Shown here in pieces: positions 1 to 9,154 of a stretch of DNA of 64,000 nucleotides (position 1 is the stretch's first letter; each line of letters starts with the position of its first letter). Below the pieces are notes generated by a model. It saw only the letters and a program-made list of their open reading frames with translations, did no database searches and was not told the DNA's origin. This stretch comes from Pedobacter alluvionis. GTDB lineage: Bacteria; Bacteroidota; Bacteroidia; Sphingobacteriales; Sphingobacteriaceae. The stretch lies in contig NZ_RCCK01000014.1 of the NCBI RefSeq assembly GCF_003664035.1, positions 62,001-126,000 of the forward strand, given 5' to 3'. Made by a program: the position numbers and the translations under genes.

Positions 1-201
1 GCCACTCTGCTTTCGTATCTCTATAAATACACGTTCGAGAGGAACGTTATTTTGGTTCAGTGTAATCCGTTGGGCGTAGGTAGCTGCGCTAACTTGCATA
101 ATGGCAGTGATTAATAATACGGTGGTTATGCGCATAATCAGCAGAAATTTATGTATCCAACCGGAATGCATACCGGTTCGTGTGGTATAAAATTTATACA
201 T
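1..201 (-). CDS. SusC/RagA-like TonB-dependent receptor, N-terminal fragment
   Basis: Only the first 67 codons are inside the window; the gene continues beyond base 1. The translation begins MYKFYTTRTG and has a basic stretch, a hydrophobic segment (about residues 21-39) ending in A-T-Y-A-Q, which is a typical signal peptide end, and then a start of the secretin/TonB short N-terminal (STN) domain (ITLNQNNVPLERVFIEIRKQ). STN-bearing SusC-like outer-membrane receptors are normally paired with a FecR anti-sigma factor, and a FecR gene lies 124 nt upstream in the same direction. The inferred role is TonB-driven uptake of a glycan or other large ligand, with signalling to the nearby sigma factor. 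The substrate cannot be told from this fragment. Confidence 0.85.
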   Translation of the reverse strand, partial: MYKFYTTRTGMHSGWIHKFLLIMRITTVLLITAIMQVSAATYAQRITLNQNNVPLERVFIEIRKQSG

Positions 202-325
202 TTGTTTGTGGTTTGTTCAGTTGATATGTTCAGAAATTTGTTGGCAAAGGCAGACCATAATAATTAAGCCAGAGGTGTTAGCGCACTTCTGGCCTTTTCA
301 ATTAAGGCCTGTGAAAGAAGTAGAG

Positions 326-1507
326 TTATCTCATCACAGTTACCCTCCTCCCTTCCACTTTAAAATGGACCTTACCTGTTAATTCCATTACTTTTAAAAC
401 TGCTACAAGGCTTTTATCGCGTGATACCAAGCCGCCAAGGGTTAGGTCGCCTGGTGCGGTTTCATCAAAAACAATTTCCACATCATACCAGCGTGCAATT
501 TTTCTCATGGTCGACTGAAAGTCTTCAGCTTTCAAATTTATTTCAGCACGCTGCCAGTCGGTAGCAGCCATAACATCTACTTCCGCCAGTTTCAGCTTCC
601 CCTGATCCAGCTGAGATTGCTGACCAGGTTTTAACACGGCATTGCTGCCTTCTGAATTGCTAACTTCAACTGATCCTTGTAACAAGGTGGTCTTTACCGA
701 CTGCTCATCGGGATAAGCTTTGAGGTTAAAATGAGTACCCAATACACGCAACAATTGCTTGCCGCTCTGCACATAAAAAGGCTGCCCATCACGATGGGAC
801 ACCTCAAAATAGCCTTCACCGGTCAAAGTCACCCGTCGTTCAGCAACACCAGTAAAACTAGTTGGAAAGCGAAGTGATGAAGCCGCATTCAAATAAACAT
901 GCGTACCATCGGCAAGGATGACCTCATATTTACCACCTTTAGGTGTAGTAATGGTGTTGTAACCTTTGCCTGAAGCACCTTTAGCCAGTTCATAACGCAA
1001 TTGACCTTTTGCAGTCTTGCTGATGCGTAATCCTGGCGCCGGAGTGATTGTACCTATCATCGAATCTGTTAATGCAATTCGTTTTCCATCGGCCAGGGTT
1101 AAGTAGGCTTTATCGCCTCCAGCCGGGATATCATTTTTATATGTTGAAGTATAAGTACCGAAAATATTCAGGCGCTCCTTGCCGTAATACAACAGTAGCG
1201 ACAGGAACAGCAAGGCCGCAGCCGACCAATACCGCATGCTGGTTGTAAAGAAAGATCGGCGTTTTGCTATCGGATTGATTACATTTACCTGCATCGATTC
1301 ATCTAACTTCGAAAGGATGGCCTGTACCTGAGGAAGAGCGACATCACGTTCGTCATCTTTTTCCAGTTCAGTTCTGATCATTTGAACCAATTCCGCATTT
1401 GGTTCATCATCCTCAAAATGATGCAACAATTCCTGCAACTCCTGCGGATTACAGGCATTGTTAAGGTATTTTTGATAAAGTTTGGTGATATGGTTAAAGT
1501 TTTTCAA
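326..1507 (-). CDS. FecR-family anti-sigma factor (with DUF4974)
   Basis: This 393-residue protein has the FecR layout: a short cytoplasmic N-terminal region (residues 1-80) expected to bind an ECF sigma factor, one membrane helix (about 92-108), a periplasmic FecR domain (about 185-285, with TPKGGKYEVILADGTHVYLNA and GEGYFEV) and a C-terminal DUF4974 domain (about 315-390). In this family the periplasmic part senses the loaded SusC-like receptor and controls sigma release. The receptor gene follows in the same direction, and an ECF sigma gene is divergent 153 nt away, so the trio forms a cell-surface signalling unit. Sigma and anti-sigma are usually co-directional in Bacteroidota, so the divergent arrangement is slightly unusual. 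Confidence 0.92.
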   Translation of the reverse strand: MKNFNHITKLYQKYLNNACNPQELQELLHHFEDDEPNAELVQMIRTELEKDDERDVALPQVQAILSKLDESMQVNVINPIAKRRSFFTTSMRYWSAAALLFLSLLLYYGKERLNIFGTYTSTYKNDIPAGGDKAYLTLADGKRIALTDSMIGTITPAPGLRISKTAKGQLRYELAKGASGKGYNTITTPKGGKYEVILADGTHVYLNAASSLRFPTSFTGVAERRVTLTGEGYFEVSHRDGQPFYVQSGKQLLRVLGTHFNLKAYPDEQSVKTTLLQGSVEVSNSEGSNAVLKPGQQSQLDQGKLKLAEVDVMAATDWQRAEINLKAEDFQSTMRKIARWYDVEIVFDETAPGDLTLGGLVSRDKSLVAVLKVMELTGKVHFKVEGRRVTVMR

Positions 1508-1660
1508 GATCTCTTTTTAACCAATACGTCCGAAAAGGAAAAAGTACTTAGTCTGAAATGAAAAAAAATTAATAATTAATTTTTAATCCCTATAATTGAA
1601 GAACTATTATCCTCTAAGGTGACTATTCCGGCATCAAAATGATAACCAAAGGCAACTAAA

Positions 1661-2251
1661 ATGAAAAACAATGAGCTTACAGAGGGAGAACTCAGCCTTT
1701 TATTAAAGAAAGGAGACAAAAATGCCTTTGCTCAGCTTTATGAATGCTACAAAAAGCCACTCACTGCTAATTTATTCAAATTACTGAAATCAGAAGCACT
1801 CACTTTAGATCTGCTTCAGGATCTTTTCCTGAAAATATGGGAAAACCGCGAAAAGATTGATCCGGAAAAATCATTTCGGGCTTATCTCTTCCGTATTGCC
1901 GAGCACATGGTGTACGATTATTACCGTAAAGCAGCCCGCGACACCAAAATGCAGCTCAACATCATCCAAACCAGCACAGAACTCTATTCCTATATTGAAG
2001 AAGATTTGCTAATTAAAGAAAATTCTGACTTGCTCAGGGCAGCTGTGGCCATGATGCCACCACAACGCCGACAAGTATTTACTTTATGCAAACTTGAAGG
2101 TAAATCCTACAAAGAAGTAGAGCAGATTATGGGCATTGGTCCAAAAACGATAAACAGTCATTTATTCCAGGCCAGCAAGTTCTTAAAGGAGCATTTCAGT
2201 AAAGATTCAGGACTCGCAGTTGCAATAATAGTGGCTAGCATGCTCATATAA
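1661..2251 (+). CDS. ECF RNA polymerase sigma factor (RpoE-like)
   Basis: The 196-residue product has region 2 (about residues 22-90, with LLQDLFLKIWENREK and FRAYLFRIAEHMVYDYYRK) and region 4 (about 128-180, with PPQRRQVFTLCKLEGKSYKE and a helix-turn-helix ending in INSHLFQASKFLKEH). It is a Bacteroidota-type ECF sigma factor of the class that works with FecR and SusC. It is divergent from the FecR gene at 326-1507, which is its likely anti-sigma partner. The C-terminus ends in a short hydrophobic tail (GLAVAIIVASMLI) that is not part of the sigma fold; its role is unknown. The start ATG at 1661 is preceded by an A-rich stretch. Confidence 0.93.
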   Translation: MKNNELTEGELSLLLKKGDKNAFAQLYECYKKPLTANLFKLLKSEALTLDLLQDLFLKIWENREKIDPEKSFRAYLFRIAEHMVYDYYRKAARDTKMQLNIIQTSTELYSYIEEDLLIKENSDLLRAAVAMMPPQRRQVFTLCKLEGKSYKEVEQIMGIGPKTINSHLFQASKFLKEHFSKDSGLAVAIIVASMLI

Positions 2252-2261
2252 CCACTTGTAA

Positions 2262-4133
2262 TTATTTTGCTTTTGCTTTTTCCTCTTTTTTATGCTCTTC
2301 GTATGTTAGTTTCACTTCAAATTTATAGTCAGCCAGGTGATCTCCTTTTTTTGTATAACATTCTATTAAATACGGTTTTCCATAATAGTAGTCTACATTG
2401 ATTTCCCGTCCCGGATTGTCATCTCTTTTAAAACTCACGGAGGTGATTTTTTTTAGATACTTTCCGGCAGCATTTTTAGCAAACACAAAAATCTTGTCTT
2501 TCACAATCGCTTCGTTTACCATCACTTTGTTTCCGGAAACAGTGATGCCCGCAGGAAGTTTATTAACTGGATAACTTGACCTGGCGATATCTGCAAGATT
2601 AACCCGGATCAATCCCTTTAAATATTTCGCTTTGGCAGGCAAACGGGCAGGATCATAATTTACGCTGGAACTGCCAAAGTCAACTATTGGGTTGGTGCCA
2701 TTAAACTCGCCATTATTGTAGTCGATAGAGTCTTTAGGAATAGCTATCTGTTTTCCGTCCTTCTCCTCAAAAAAGACGGCCTCTTTAACCCCATCGTACC
2801 GGAACATGTTATTAATAAAAAGGGAGCTCATCATCTCCGGATATTCAAAACTCACCTGCCATTTTTCTTTATCACCTGCTGATGAGGAAGATGTTATGGA
2901 AGTTTGATCAATCTTGATTTTACCAGGGAGTTCACCAGCAGACAACTCCATTTTAGCACTTAAAAGTTTGCTCACTGCAGGGTCGTAAGCTGTGGCAAAA
3001 GTAGGAATCTCAAATACTTCCTGGTAAGGCGCGGTGCTGTTGTAAGCTCTTTCCTCTGCCTTAAATGGATAAACCGGCAACGAAAAGTTCTTTTTCCGAA
3101 TGGTAGCTTTTGAATAATCCATCACGTAAACCACCACATCATCTACCGTGCCTTTAAAGTAAGCGGAATAGTATGACATATTTTTATGCTTTTCATCATA
3201 CTTACGTTGCTCTTTGTCCAGATCCTTTTCTAAATTCGTTACCTTTTCAGGATTTTCTACAACCTCATTTAAAAGTTTTTTGTAAAAATCAAACATTTCG
3301 CCTGAACCGCTGGAAGATCCACTTTGGTGCAAAAACTTTTTCGCTTTGTCAGTTGCCAAAATGGTTACTAAATCCATTTTCTCGGTATCCACGGCAGGGT
3401 CTGTTTTATTAGGATTTTCAACCTCTATACTTACCGCATGCCCTTTAACTTTTGCTAGTTTCACTTTGATGCCATTCTGCTCTTTAGTGTCGCCTCTTTC
3501 ATTGCTGGCGAAAGTAAACTTTAAGATGGCTTTAGGGACTTGTGCTTCAACAGAACCGTTTAAGGAAACGGGCTTTGCTGAATAGGATTTTTCATCGGGA
3601 TAAAGGATGTCGAATCCTTCCTCGTTATTCCAATTGGTTCTTACCACTTGTCTGTTGATGAGGGAGTCATTTTCATCCTCAATAATGTCTGTGCTGGAGT
3701 TGTCATTAAATTTCACACTTTTCCAGGATGCCTTTTGGGCAAATGGAAGCACGTAGGGATAATGAAGTTTGAGTTCAATTTTATCGCCACGAGATTCGTC
3801 CTTTTCTACTATGATGCCGTCTAAATAATTATTCGCCAAATCGCTTGTAGAACCATAATCGTTGAGAATCACGAATGGATTTTCATCATATACCGTATCC
3901 TTTGGCGGACGTTCGTTCTCAAGGTCAATTTCCTGCAGCCAGAAAAGCATTCCTCCAAATTTTTTGGCTTGTTGCCTAAGACTATCGTTTTTAATTGCCG
4001 CTACTTTCTTTTCAAAAGCAAGCTTTTCTTTCTTGAGGTCTTCCAGCTTTTCGTCAACTGACTTTGTACAGGAAATGAAAATTGTTGATGTGAGGGAGAT
4101 AGTTAGAAGTGTAAACAGGACATTTTTGATCAT
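2262..4133 (-). CDS. Large predicted lipoprotein of unknown function
   Basis: The 623-residue protein starts with a lipoprotein signal: hydrophobic residues 4-20 followed by the lipobox F-I-S-C, with Cys22 as the lipidation site. A charged, helical segment follows (about residues 26-60, rich in Lys and Glu). The rest alternates beta-like stretches with charged loops and ends in a very Lys/Glu-rich tail (EEHKKEEKAKAK). I recognise no enzymatic motif. It is convergent with the ECF sigma gene, 10 nt apart, so it is not in that operon. The likely location is the outer membrane or periplasm; the function is unknown. Confidence 0.75.
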   Translation of the reverse strand: MIKNVLFTLLTISLTSTIFISCTKSVDEKLEDLKKEKLAFEKKVAAIKNDSLRQQAKKFGGMLFWLQEIDLENERPPKDTVYDENPFVILNDYGSTSDLANNYLDGIIVEKDESRGDKIELKLHYPYVLPFAQKASWKSVKFNDNSSTDIIEDENDSLINRQVVRTNWNNEEGFDILYPDEKSYSAKPVSLNGSVEAQVPKAILKFTFASNERGDTKEQNGIKVKLAKVKGHAVSIEVENPNKTDPAVDTEKMDLVTILATDKAKKFLHQSGSSSGSGEMFDFYKKLLNEVVENPEKVTNLEKDLDKEQRKYDEKHKNMSYYSAYFKGTVDDVVVYVMDYSKATIRKKNFSLPVYPFKAEERAYNSTAPYQEVFEIPTFATAYDPAVSKLLSAKMELSAGELPGKIKIDQTSITSSSSAGDKEKWQVSFEYPEMMSSLFINNMFRYDGVKEAVFFEEKDGKQIAIPKDSIDYNNGEFNGTNPIVDFGSSSVNYDPARLPAKAKYLKGLIRVNLADIARSSYPVNKLPAGITVSGNKVMVNEAIVKDKIFVFAKNAAGKYLKKITSVSFKRDDNPGREINVDYYYGKPYLIECYTKKGDHLADYKFEVKLTYEEHKKEEKAKAK

Positions 4134-4415
4134 ATTAAGAGGGTTATTTATTTAGCTACCACCCTGCAAATCTCCGGCCACAATGACATTTCGATGATTA
4201 TTATTTTAAAAGCTGTAGTTCAATATAAAAATGAACATTTTTAATTGACGTACCCCTTGTGGAGCACAGCGTCTTGTTTGCCGGATTCAAAGGGATATTT
4301 GGTTTGCTGAAAGAAATCCGTCTACAACAGCCAGGCGGACCTGAAATTTATGTCCGGGAACCAACATTACAGCATTAGAAGGGTTAAAGAATGAGCTTGC
4401 GCTAAATGCTTTATC

Positions 4416-5036
4416 TCAAATCAGTTCTAAGGGACGATAACCAGATAAGTCCTCGCCAAAGGGCCTTGCTGTATTCCACCAGCTAACCGTTCTACCCTTT
4501 CTTCTCCCCTCCTGGTATGCACCACCTGGCTGCTCACTCAGGAATGAAAATAAAAAGAGATTATGCTCAGGGAAAGCAATTTCCTCATCCTTGATACAAG
4601 GGATTTCATTTAATTGCTTGCTGATGTACATGACCAATTGTGTCGGGTTTGAAGCAAAAAGGGGCATGCCTTGAAAATGCAACCGTTTCGCCCTATCGTC
4701 AGCGAAAACCTCCACCAATTGATTGGCTTTATATTCCAGTGATATTCCAGAGTCCATGAACACCCTCGAAATATCATCACGGCTATCTCCGATAACCTGC
4801 ATTGCTTCAAGTACATTATTTAAATCGTCCTGACTGAAGAATTCTTTGAACAGATTATAGGTATCATATAGTTCCTGTTTCTGCTGCTGAAAATTTTCGT
4901 TTCTTTCTGCCGTGATCGAACCAAGTTCATCGTGATATGTCTGTAGCGCTGATTTATCCGTCAAAAAACGTATCGGCCCCAAGCCTTTCAGCGGCAATAG
5001 TTCCCAAAATGTAGAATGTTGGTTAACGTTACTCAT
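4416..5036 (-). CDS. Hypothetical protein, 206 residues
   Basis: I do not recognise this family. The product is soluble-looking, with no signal peptide or membrane segment. Residues 30-75 are predicted helical and charged, around ITAERNENFQQQKQELYDTY. The C-terminal third contains FPEHNLFLFSFLSEQPGGAY and a Trp-Trp pair. The gene stands alone between a lipoprotein gene (282 nt gap) and the left direct repeat of the island. Its codon use looks like its neighbours, so it is probably a real gene, but its role cannot be stated. Confidence 0.6.
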   Translation of the reverse strand: MSNVNQHSTFWELLPLKGLGPIRFLTDKSALQTYHDELGSITAERNENFQQQKQELYDTYNLFKEFFSQDDLNNVLEAMQVIGDSRDDISRVFMDSGISLEYKANQLVEVFADDRAKRLHFQGMPLFASNPTQLVMYISKQLNEIPCIKDEEIAFPEHNLFLFSFLSEQPGGAYQEGRRKGRTVSWWNTARPFGEDLSGYRPLELI

Positions 5037-5450
5037 ACCACAAAACTAAGTATTATTTGAAAGAAACGATAGGCACTAATGGCGCATTACTTCCCTGCCC
5101 GTTCGGTCTGATAAACTAACATACCCGATTTGTTCGGGTTTACTTGTTTAAGTTATAGTGTAGCAGGTTATTGCCCGCATACGCTACAAAACTATAGTTT
5201 AATTTGGATAAACCACTAGCTATTTACCCCTTAAGTTTTAGCAATCGGTAAACTAATATTAAACTTTTTTTCGGATAACAAGTTCCTGGCATTTTTAAAC
5301 GTGATTCTTTTAGCCTGTAATTAGATGTACGAAAAACTGTTGAAAACCATTTTACAGAATCCGGATTCCTGCATACAAAATATAAACGGAGACCATTATT
5401 AAATGGGATTGCATTTGAATTTTGTAAATTAGCGGGTAAAGAATCTACAG
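5037..5450. other. Intergenic stretch with a hairpin and the start of direct repeat A
   Basis: I see no gene here. A dyad near 5155-5206 pairs TATAGT..GTAGC with GCTAC..ACTATA around a loop. From about 5264 the sequence matches the region upstream of the second DUF1275 copy (38295-38484) with scattered substitutions, including the block before the ATG that reads AAAGAATCTACAG. That part therefore belongs to the duplicated unit and probably carries its promoter. Confidence 0.6.
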
Positions 5451-6188
5451 ATGTTCAGACACAAAGGGAAAGGCCATACCTATTCCCATAATCTAAAACT
5501 AGCCTCGATCTTATCTACTGTGGCAGGGATTGTAAATATCTCCGGGGTTTTGTCGGTACATACCTTAACAACGAATGTAACCGGACATTTTGCGTTTTTC
5601 TCTGAACAGCTTTTCCTGAAGAACTATAATATGGCTTTTACCTATCTGTATTATATACTGTTTTTTTATTCGGTGCCTTTATATCAGGGCTGATTATTAA
5701 ATGGGCATCAAAATACAGATCCCACAATTCTTATATTTTCCCCATCTCTCTGGAAATCGGCATCATGCTTTCCATAAGTTTGACCTGCTTTTTAGCTTCT
5801 ACATGGGACCAGAAGTATCCATCAGTTATAGCTTCGGCCTTATTATTTTCGATGGGCCTGCAAAATGCATTGGTAACCAAAGTTTCGCAGTCTGTGGTGA
5901 GAACCACTCACCTGACGGGACTTTTCACAGATTTAGGTATAGAACTTTCTCAATTATTGTTTTATAAAGAAAACGCTGTACATAAATCAATACGCATGAG
6001 TATTTTCCTTAAAACCATGATCATAAGCGGATTCTTTTTAGGCGGAATGTTGGGTGGACTGGGATATCAGCATTTTCAGCTAAAAATATTATTACTTCCT
6101 GTTGTAATGCTGCTGGTTGCCCTATGGTATGACCGCCTGTTATTTCGGTATTATCATCTAAAAAGGAAGTTTAGCGATTCAACCTCAT
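5264..6188 (+). repeat. Direct repeat A (left end of island), ~930 bp
   Basis: By eye this segment matches 38295-39225 almost base for base, in the same orientation, with scattered single substitutions and a one-base length difference in a T run. It covers about 190 nt of upstream sequence plus the whole DUF1275 gene. The two copies bound about 32 kb of mostly redox- and stress-related genes. A direct repeat of this length could support deletion or tandem duplication of the intervening DNA by homologous recombination. No transposase or integrase is visible beside it. Confidence 0.85.
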
Positions 6189-6190
6189 AA
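5451..6190 (+). pseudogene. Frameshifted DUF1275 (YoaK-like) membrane protein gene
   Basis: This is the damaged twin of the intact gene at 38485-39228. Both begin MFRHKGKG. The copies diverge in frame at a T run: 7 T here (5661-5667) against 8 T in the intact copy (38695-38702). The loss of one T moves the reading frame to a stop after 80 codons. Beyond the shift the second frame reads on without further damage to the normal C-terminus (KRKFSDSTS), so one base explains the disruption. DUF1275/YoaK-like proteins are membrane proteins with about six helices and no settled substrate. Because the lesion lies in a homopolymer, slippage could restore the frame, or it could be a sequencing error. 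Confidence 0.88.
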
Positions 6191-6477
6191 AGTCAGTTAA
6201 CAGATGTGTTTCATTCCTTAAAATGAAGCTCACCAGTCGACCTAATCTCCGTGAGCAACTTCAAATCATTTGTTAAATGATTCGAGTTTTGTCGCATAGG
6301 GATCACAGAAGATAGCATTAAAAAACTTAAAAATCAAATGATTGAAATCCTTTTTTTCGTTTGCAGAAAACACCAAAACATGCGATAAATCGCATAAAAA
6401 AATTGAGTGATTTGGTGAGTAGTTTTACAGAGTGGCATACTCAATTGGAAACGACTTAAGTTACTTATTTACATAAA

Positions 6478-7224
6478 CTATTTTCTTAACGCCAGTGCTT
6501 TATTGTACTCATAATTCATCCGCCCGATGTGCAGGACCGATATTTCCTGAGGGCATTCTACCTCACAGGCCTCTGTATTGGAGCAATGTCCAAAACCTTC
6601 GGCATCCATCTGGCCAACCATTTTAATTACGCGATCGGCAGACTCCAGCTTGCCTTGTGGCAATAGTACCAAATGGGATATCTTGGCCGATGTGAACAGC
6701 GCAGCGCTAGAATTTTTACAGGTCGCCACGCATGCCCCACAGCCAATACAGGCTGCGGCATCAAAGGCGGCTTCTGCGGTATCATGAGCAATAAGAATAC
6801 TATTGGATTCTGGCGCCTGCCCGGTAGAAGCTGATACATAACCACCAGACTGAATAATATGGTCAAAAGCAGAACGGTCAATTTTAAGATCCCTCAAAAC
6901 TGGAAAGGCCGCCGCCCTGAATGGCTCGATATAAACTGTTTCTCCGTCTTTGAAACTGCGCATATGCAGTTGACAGGTTGTAGTTCCACTCAACGGCCCA
7001 TGTGCCCTGCCGTTTATCATCATCCCGCAGGCCCCGCATATCCCTTCCCTGCAGTCGTGGTCAAATTCGATCACCCGCTCTCCTTTTTTTATCAGCCGCT
7101 CGTTCAAAAGGTCGAGCATTTCCAAAAAAGACATCTGCTCGGAAATTCCTTCAACTTCATAGCTCACCATATCTCCCTTTGATTCCCTGTGCTCCTGACG
7201 CCAGATTTTCAAGTATAATTTCAT
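6478..7224 (-). CDS. frdB/sdhB: Fumarate reductase / succinate dehydrogenase iron-sulfur subunit
   Basis: The 248-residue protein has the N-terminal plant-type [2Fe-2S] ferredoxin Cys pattern (CREGICGACG followed by TTTC) and C-terminal clusters CIGCGACVATC and CSNTEACEVECP, as in subunit B of complex II. It passes electrons between the flavoprotein and the membrane anchor. It is the last gene of a co-directional run fumC-porin-transporter-frdC-frdA-frdB, 19 nt after frdA. Sequence alone does not separate fumarate reductase from succinate dehydrogenase, since both in Bacteroidota use menaquinone. The linkage to fumarase and a dicarboxylate transporter under an FNR-like box favours fumarate reduction. 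Confidence in the family is high and in the direction of catalysis moderate. Confidence 0.93.
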   Translation of the reverse strand: MKLYLKIWRQEHRESKGDMVSYEVEGISEQMSFLEMLDLLNERLIKKGERVIEFDHDCREGICGACGMMINGRAHGPLSGTTTCQLHMRSFKDGETVYIEPFRAAAFPVLRDLKIDRSAFDHIIQSGGYVSASTGQAPESNSILIAHDTAEAAFDAAACIGCGACVATCKNSSAALFTSAKISHLVLLPQGKLESADRVIKMVGQMDAEGFGHCSNTEACEVECPQEISVLHIGRMNYEYNKALALRK

Positions 7225-7243
7225 GATAAATTCTTATTAAATA

Positions 7244-9154
7244 TTATTTATAACTTCTTACTGTTAATTTTACCGTTTCAAACACCAGTGGCTCCTTATG
7301 TAACACTGGCTCACGATCCTCACCTTTCCATTCCCAGGCAGAAACATAACAGAAATCTTCATCGTTCCGAACAGCTTCACCATCCGCAGTCTGGAATTCT
7401 TCCCTGAAATGCGCACCACATGATTCTTCCCTCTGGAGGGCATCATAACACATCAATATGCCCAGTTCCAGAAAGTCTGAAACGCGTCCTGCTTTTTCAA
7501 GCTCGGAATTTACCTGATCATCACCCGTAATTTTCAGGTCATGGTCAAATGATTTTTTAAGTGCCTCAATTTCGATGATAGCCTGTTCCAAACTTTCTTT
7601 AGTTCTGGAAAGACCGCATTTGTCATAAAGCAGTTTACCAAGCGTTTTATGAAAATGATCGGCGGAGAGATGTCCCTGAACATTTAGAAACCTATCCAGC
7701 TGTTCTCTGATAACCATTTCTGCTTCTGCAAATGCCGGATGATCAGTAGTCACCTTTTCACTCTTTAGTTCTGTGGAAAGGAAATTTGGAATGGTGTAGG
7801 GAGCGATAAAATAACCGTCCACGCAGGACTGCAAAAGTGAATTTGCCCCAAGGCGGTTGGCACCATGGTCGGAAAAATTAGCTTCACCCAAAGCAAATAG
7901 CCCGGGAATGGTAGTCATCAGGTCATAGTCTACCCAAAGACCACCCATTGTAAAATGGGCAGCCGGTGAAATCAGCATAGGCTCTTTGTAGGCGTCAACA
8001 CCGTTTATCTTTTCGTACATTCTGAAAAGGTTGCCATATTTCTCTTCAATTTTATCTCTTCCCTGTTCTTTTAATGCTTTTGAAAAATCCAGGCAAACCG
8101 CATTTTTCATTGGGCCTAAGCCACAGCCGGCATCAATTCGTTCTTTTGCTGCCCTTGAAGAAATATCCCTTGGGGAAAGGTTACCGAAAGTGGGATAACG
8201 CCGCTCCAGGTAATAATCTCTTTCCTCCTCGGGAATTTCGTTAGGTACCCGGTCATCTCCTGCTTTCCTGGGCACCCAGATCCTACCATCATTCCGAAGC
8301 GATTCAGACATCAGGGTTAATTTTGACTGGGTTTCACCAATTTGCGGTAAACATGTTGGATGAAACTGGATCCAGCTCACCCCTGACATATATGCTCCTT
8401 TTTTGTGTGCTCTCCAGATGGCTGAAGTGTTGCAGCCCATGGCAAGGGTAGAGAGATAATAAACTTTGCCGTACCCTCCGGTTGCCAATACAACAGCATT
8501 GGCGGCATGCCGTTCAATCTTACCGGTTTCCAGATTTCGGGCAATGATACCCCTTGCCTTACCATCAACCAATACCAGATCTAGCATCTCATGCCGGGTA
8601 TAGGTTTTAACTTTGCCTAATGATTCCTGTCTCATCATTGCCTGGTAAGCTCCGATCAGTAACTGTTGTCCGGTTTGTCCACGGGCATAAAATGTCCGGG
8701 ATACCTGAACACCACCAAATGAGCGGTTGCTCAGGTAACCTGCATACTCTCTGGCAAAGGGCACGCCTTGAGCAACAGCCTGATCGATCAATGCAAGCGA
8801 ACATTCTGCCAGCCGATAGACATTGGCTTCCCGGGAGCGGAAATCGCCACCTTTTATCGTATCATAGAACATGCGGTAAACGCTGTCTCCATCATTTTTA
8901 TAATTCTTTGCCGCATTTACTCCACCCTGTGCAGCCACAGAGTGCGCCCTGCGGGCAGAATCCTGAAAGCAGAAAGATTTAACATTGTATCCCTGTTCTG
9001 CTAATGTTGCTGCGCAGGATGAACCGGCCAAGCCGGTGCCAACGACAATGATATCCAGTTTTTTTCTGTTGGCAGGATTGATCAGCTTAGAGCGATCTTT
9101 ATAATTGCTCCATTTATCAGCAAGATTTCCCTCAGGAATTTTAGCGTCTATCAT
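7244..9154 (-). CDS. frdA/sdhA: Fumarate reductase / succinate dehydrogenase flavoprotein subunit
   Basis: The 636-residue product carries the Rossmann FAD motif VVGTGLAGSSCAATLAEQG (about residues 37-55), the His-Ser motif of covalent FAD attachment in HSVAAQGGVNAAKN, and the C-terminal substrate region around HGANRLGANSLL. The length fits the Bacteroidota/epsilon-type subunit A that pairs with a single b-type cytochrome anchor. Its ATG overlaps the stop codon of the anchor gene by one nucleotide, which implies translational coupling. It interconverts succinate and fumarate at the cytoplasmic face. A housekeeping copy may exist elsewhere, which would make this a condition-specific set. Confidence 0.94.
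   Translation of the reverse strand: MIDAKIPEGNLADKWSNYKDRSKLINPANRKKLDIIVVGTGLAGSSCAATLAEQGYNVKSFCFQDSARRAHSVAAQGGVNAAKNYKNDGDSVYRMFYDTIKGGDFRSREANVYRLAECSLALIDQAVAQGVPFAREYAGYLSNRSFGGVQVSRTFYARGQTGQQLLIGAYQAMMRQESLGKVKTYTRHEMLDLVLVDGKARGIIARNLETGKIERHAANAVVLATGGYGKVYYLSTLAMGCNTSAIWRAHKKGAYMSGVSWIQFHPTCLPQIGETQSKLTLMSESLRNDGRIWVPRKAGDDRVPNEIPEEERDYYLERRYPTFGNLSPRDISSRAAKERIDAGCGLGPMKNAVCLDFSKALKEQGRDKIEEKYGNLFRMYEKINGVDAYKEPMLISPAAHFTMGGLWVDYDLMTTIPGLFALGEANFSDHGANRLGANSLLQSCVDGYFIAPYTIPNFLSTELKSEKVTTDHPAFAEAEMVIREQLDRFLNVQGHLSADHFHKTLGKLLYDKCGLSRTKESLEQAIIEIEALKKSFDHDLKITGDDQVNSELEKAGRVSDFLELGILMCYDALQREESCGAHFREEFQTADGEAVRNDEDFCYVSAWEWKGEDREPVLHKEPLVFETVKLTVRSYK

Noticed and set aside
4250..4380. 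Coding-like plus-strand segment (VEHSVLFAGFKGIFGLLKEI...) between the lipoprotein and hypothetical genes
   Set aside because: Only about 40 codons are open, with no start context or recognisable family; it may be a gene remnant, but the evidence is too thin.
6381..6394. TGCGAT-AA-ATCGCA dyad after frdB as a terminator or operator
   Set aside because: It is a short perfect dyad, but the A/T run lies on the wrong side for the frdB transcript and no gene starts near it, so I cannot assign a role.
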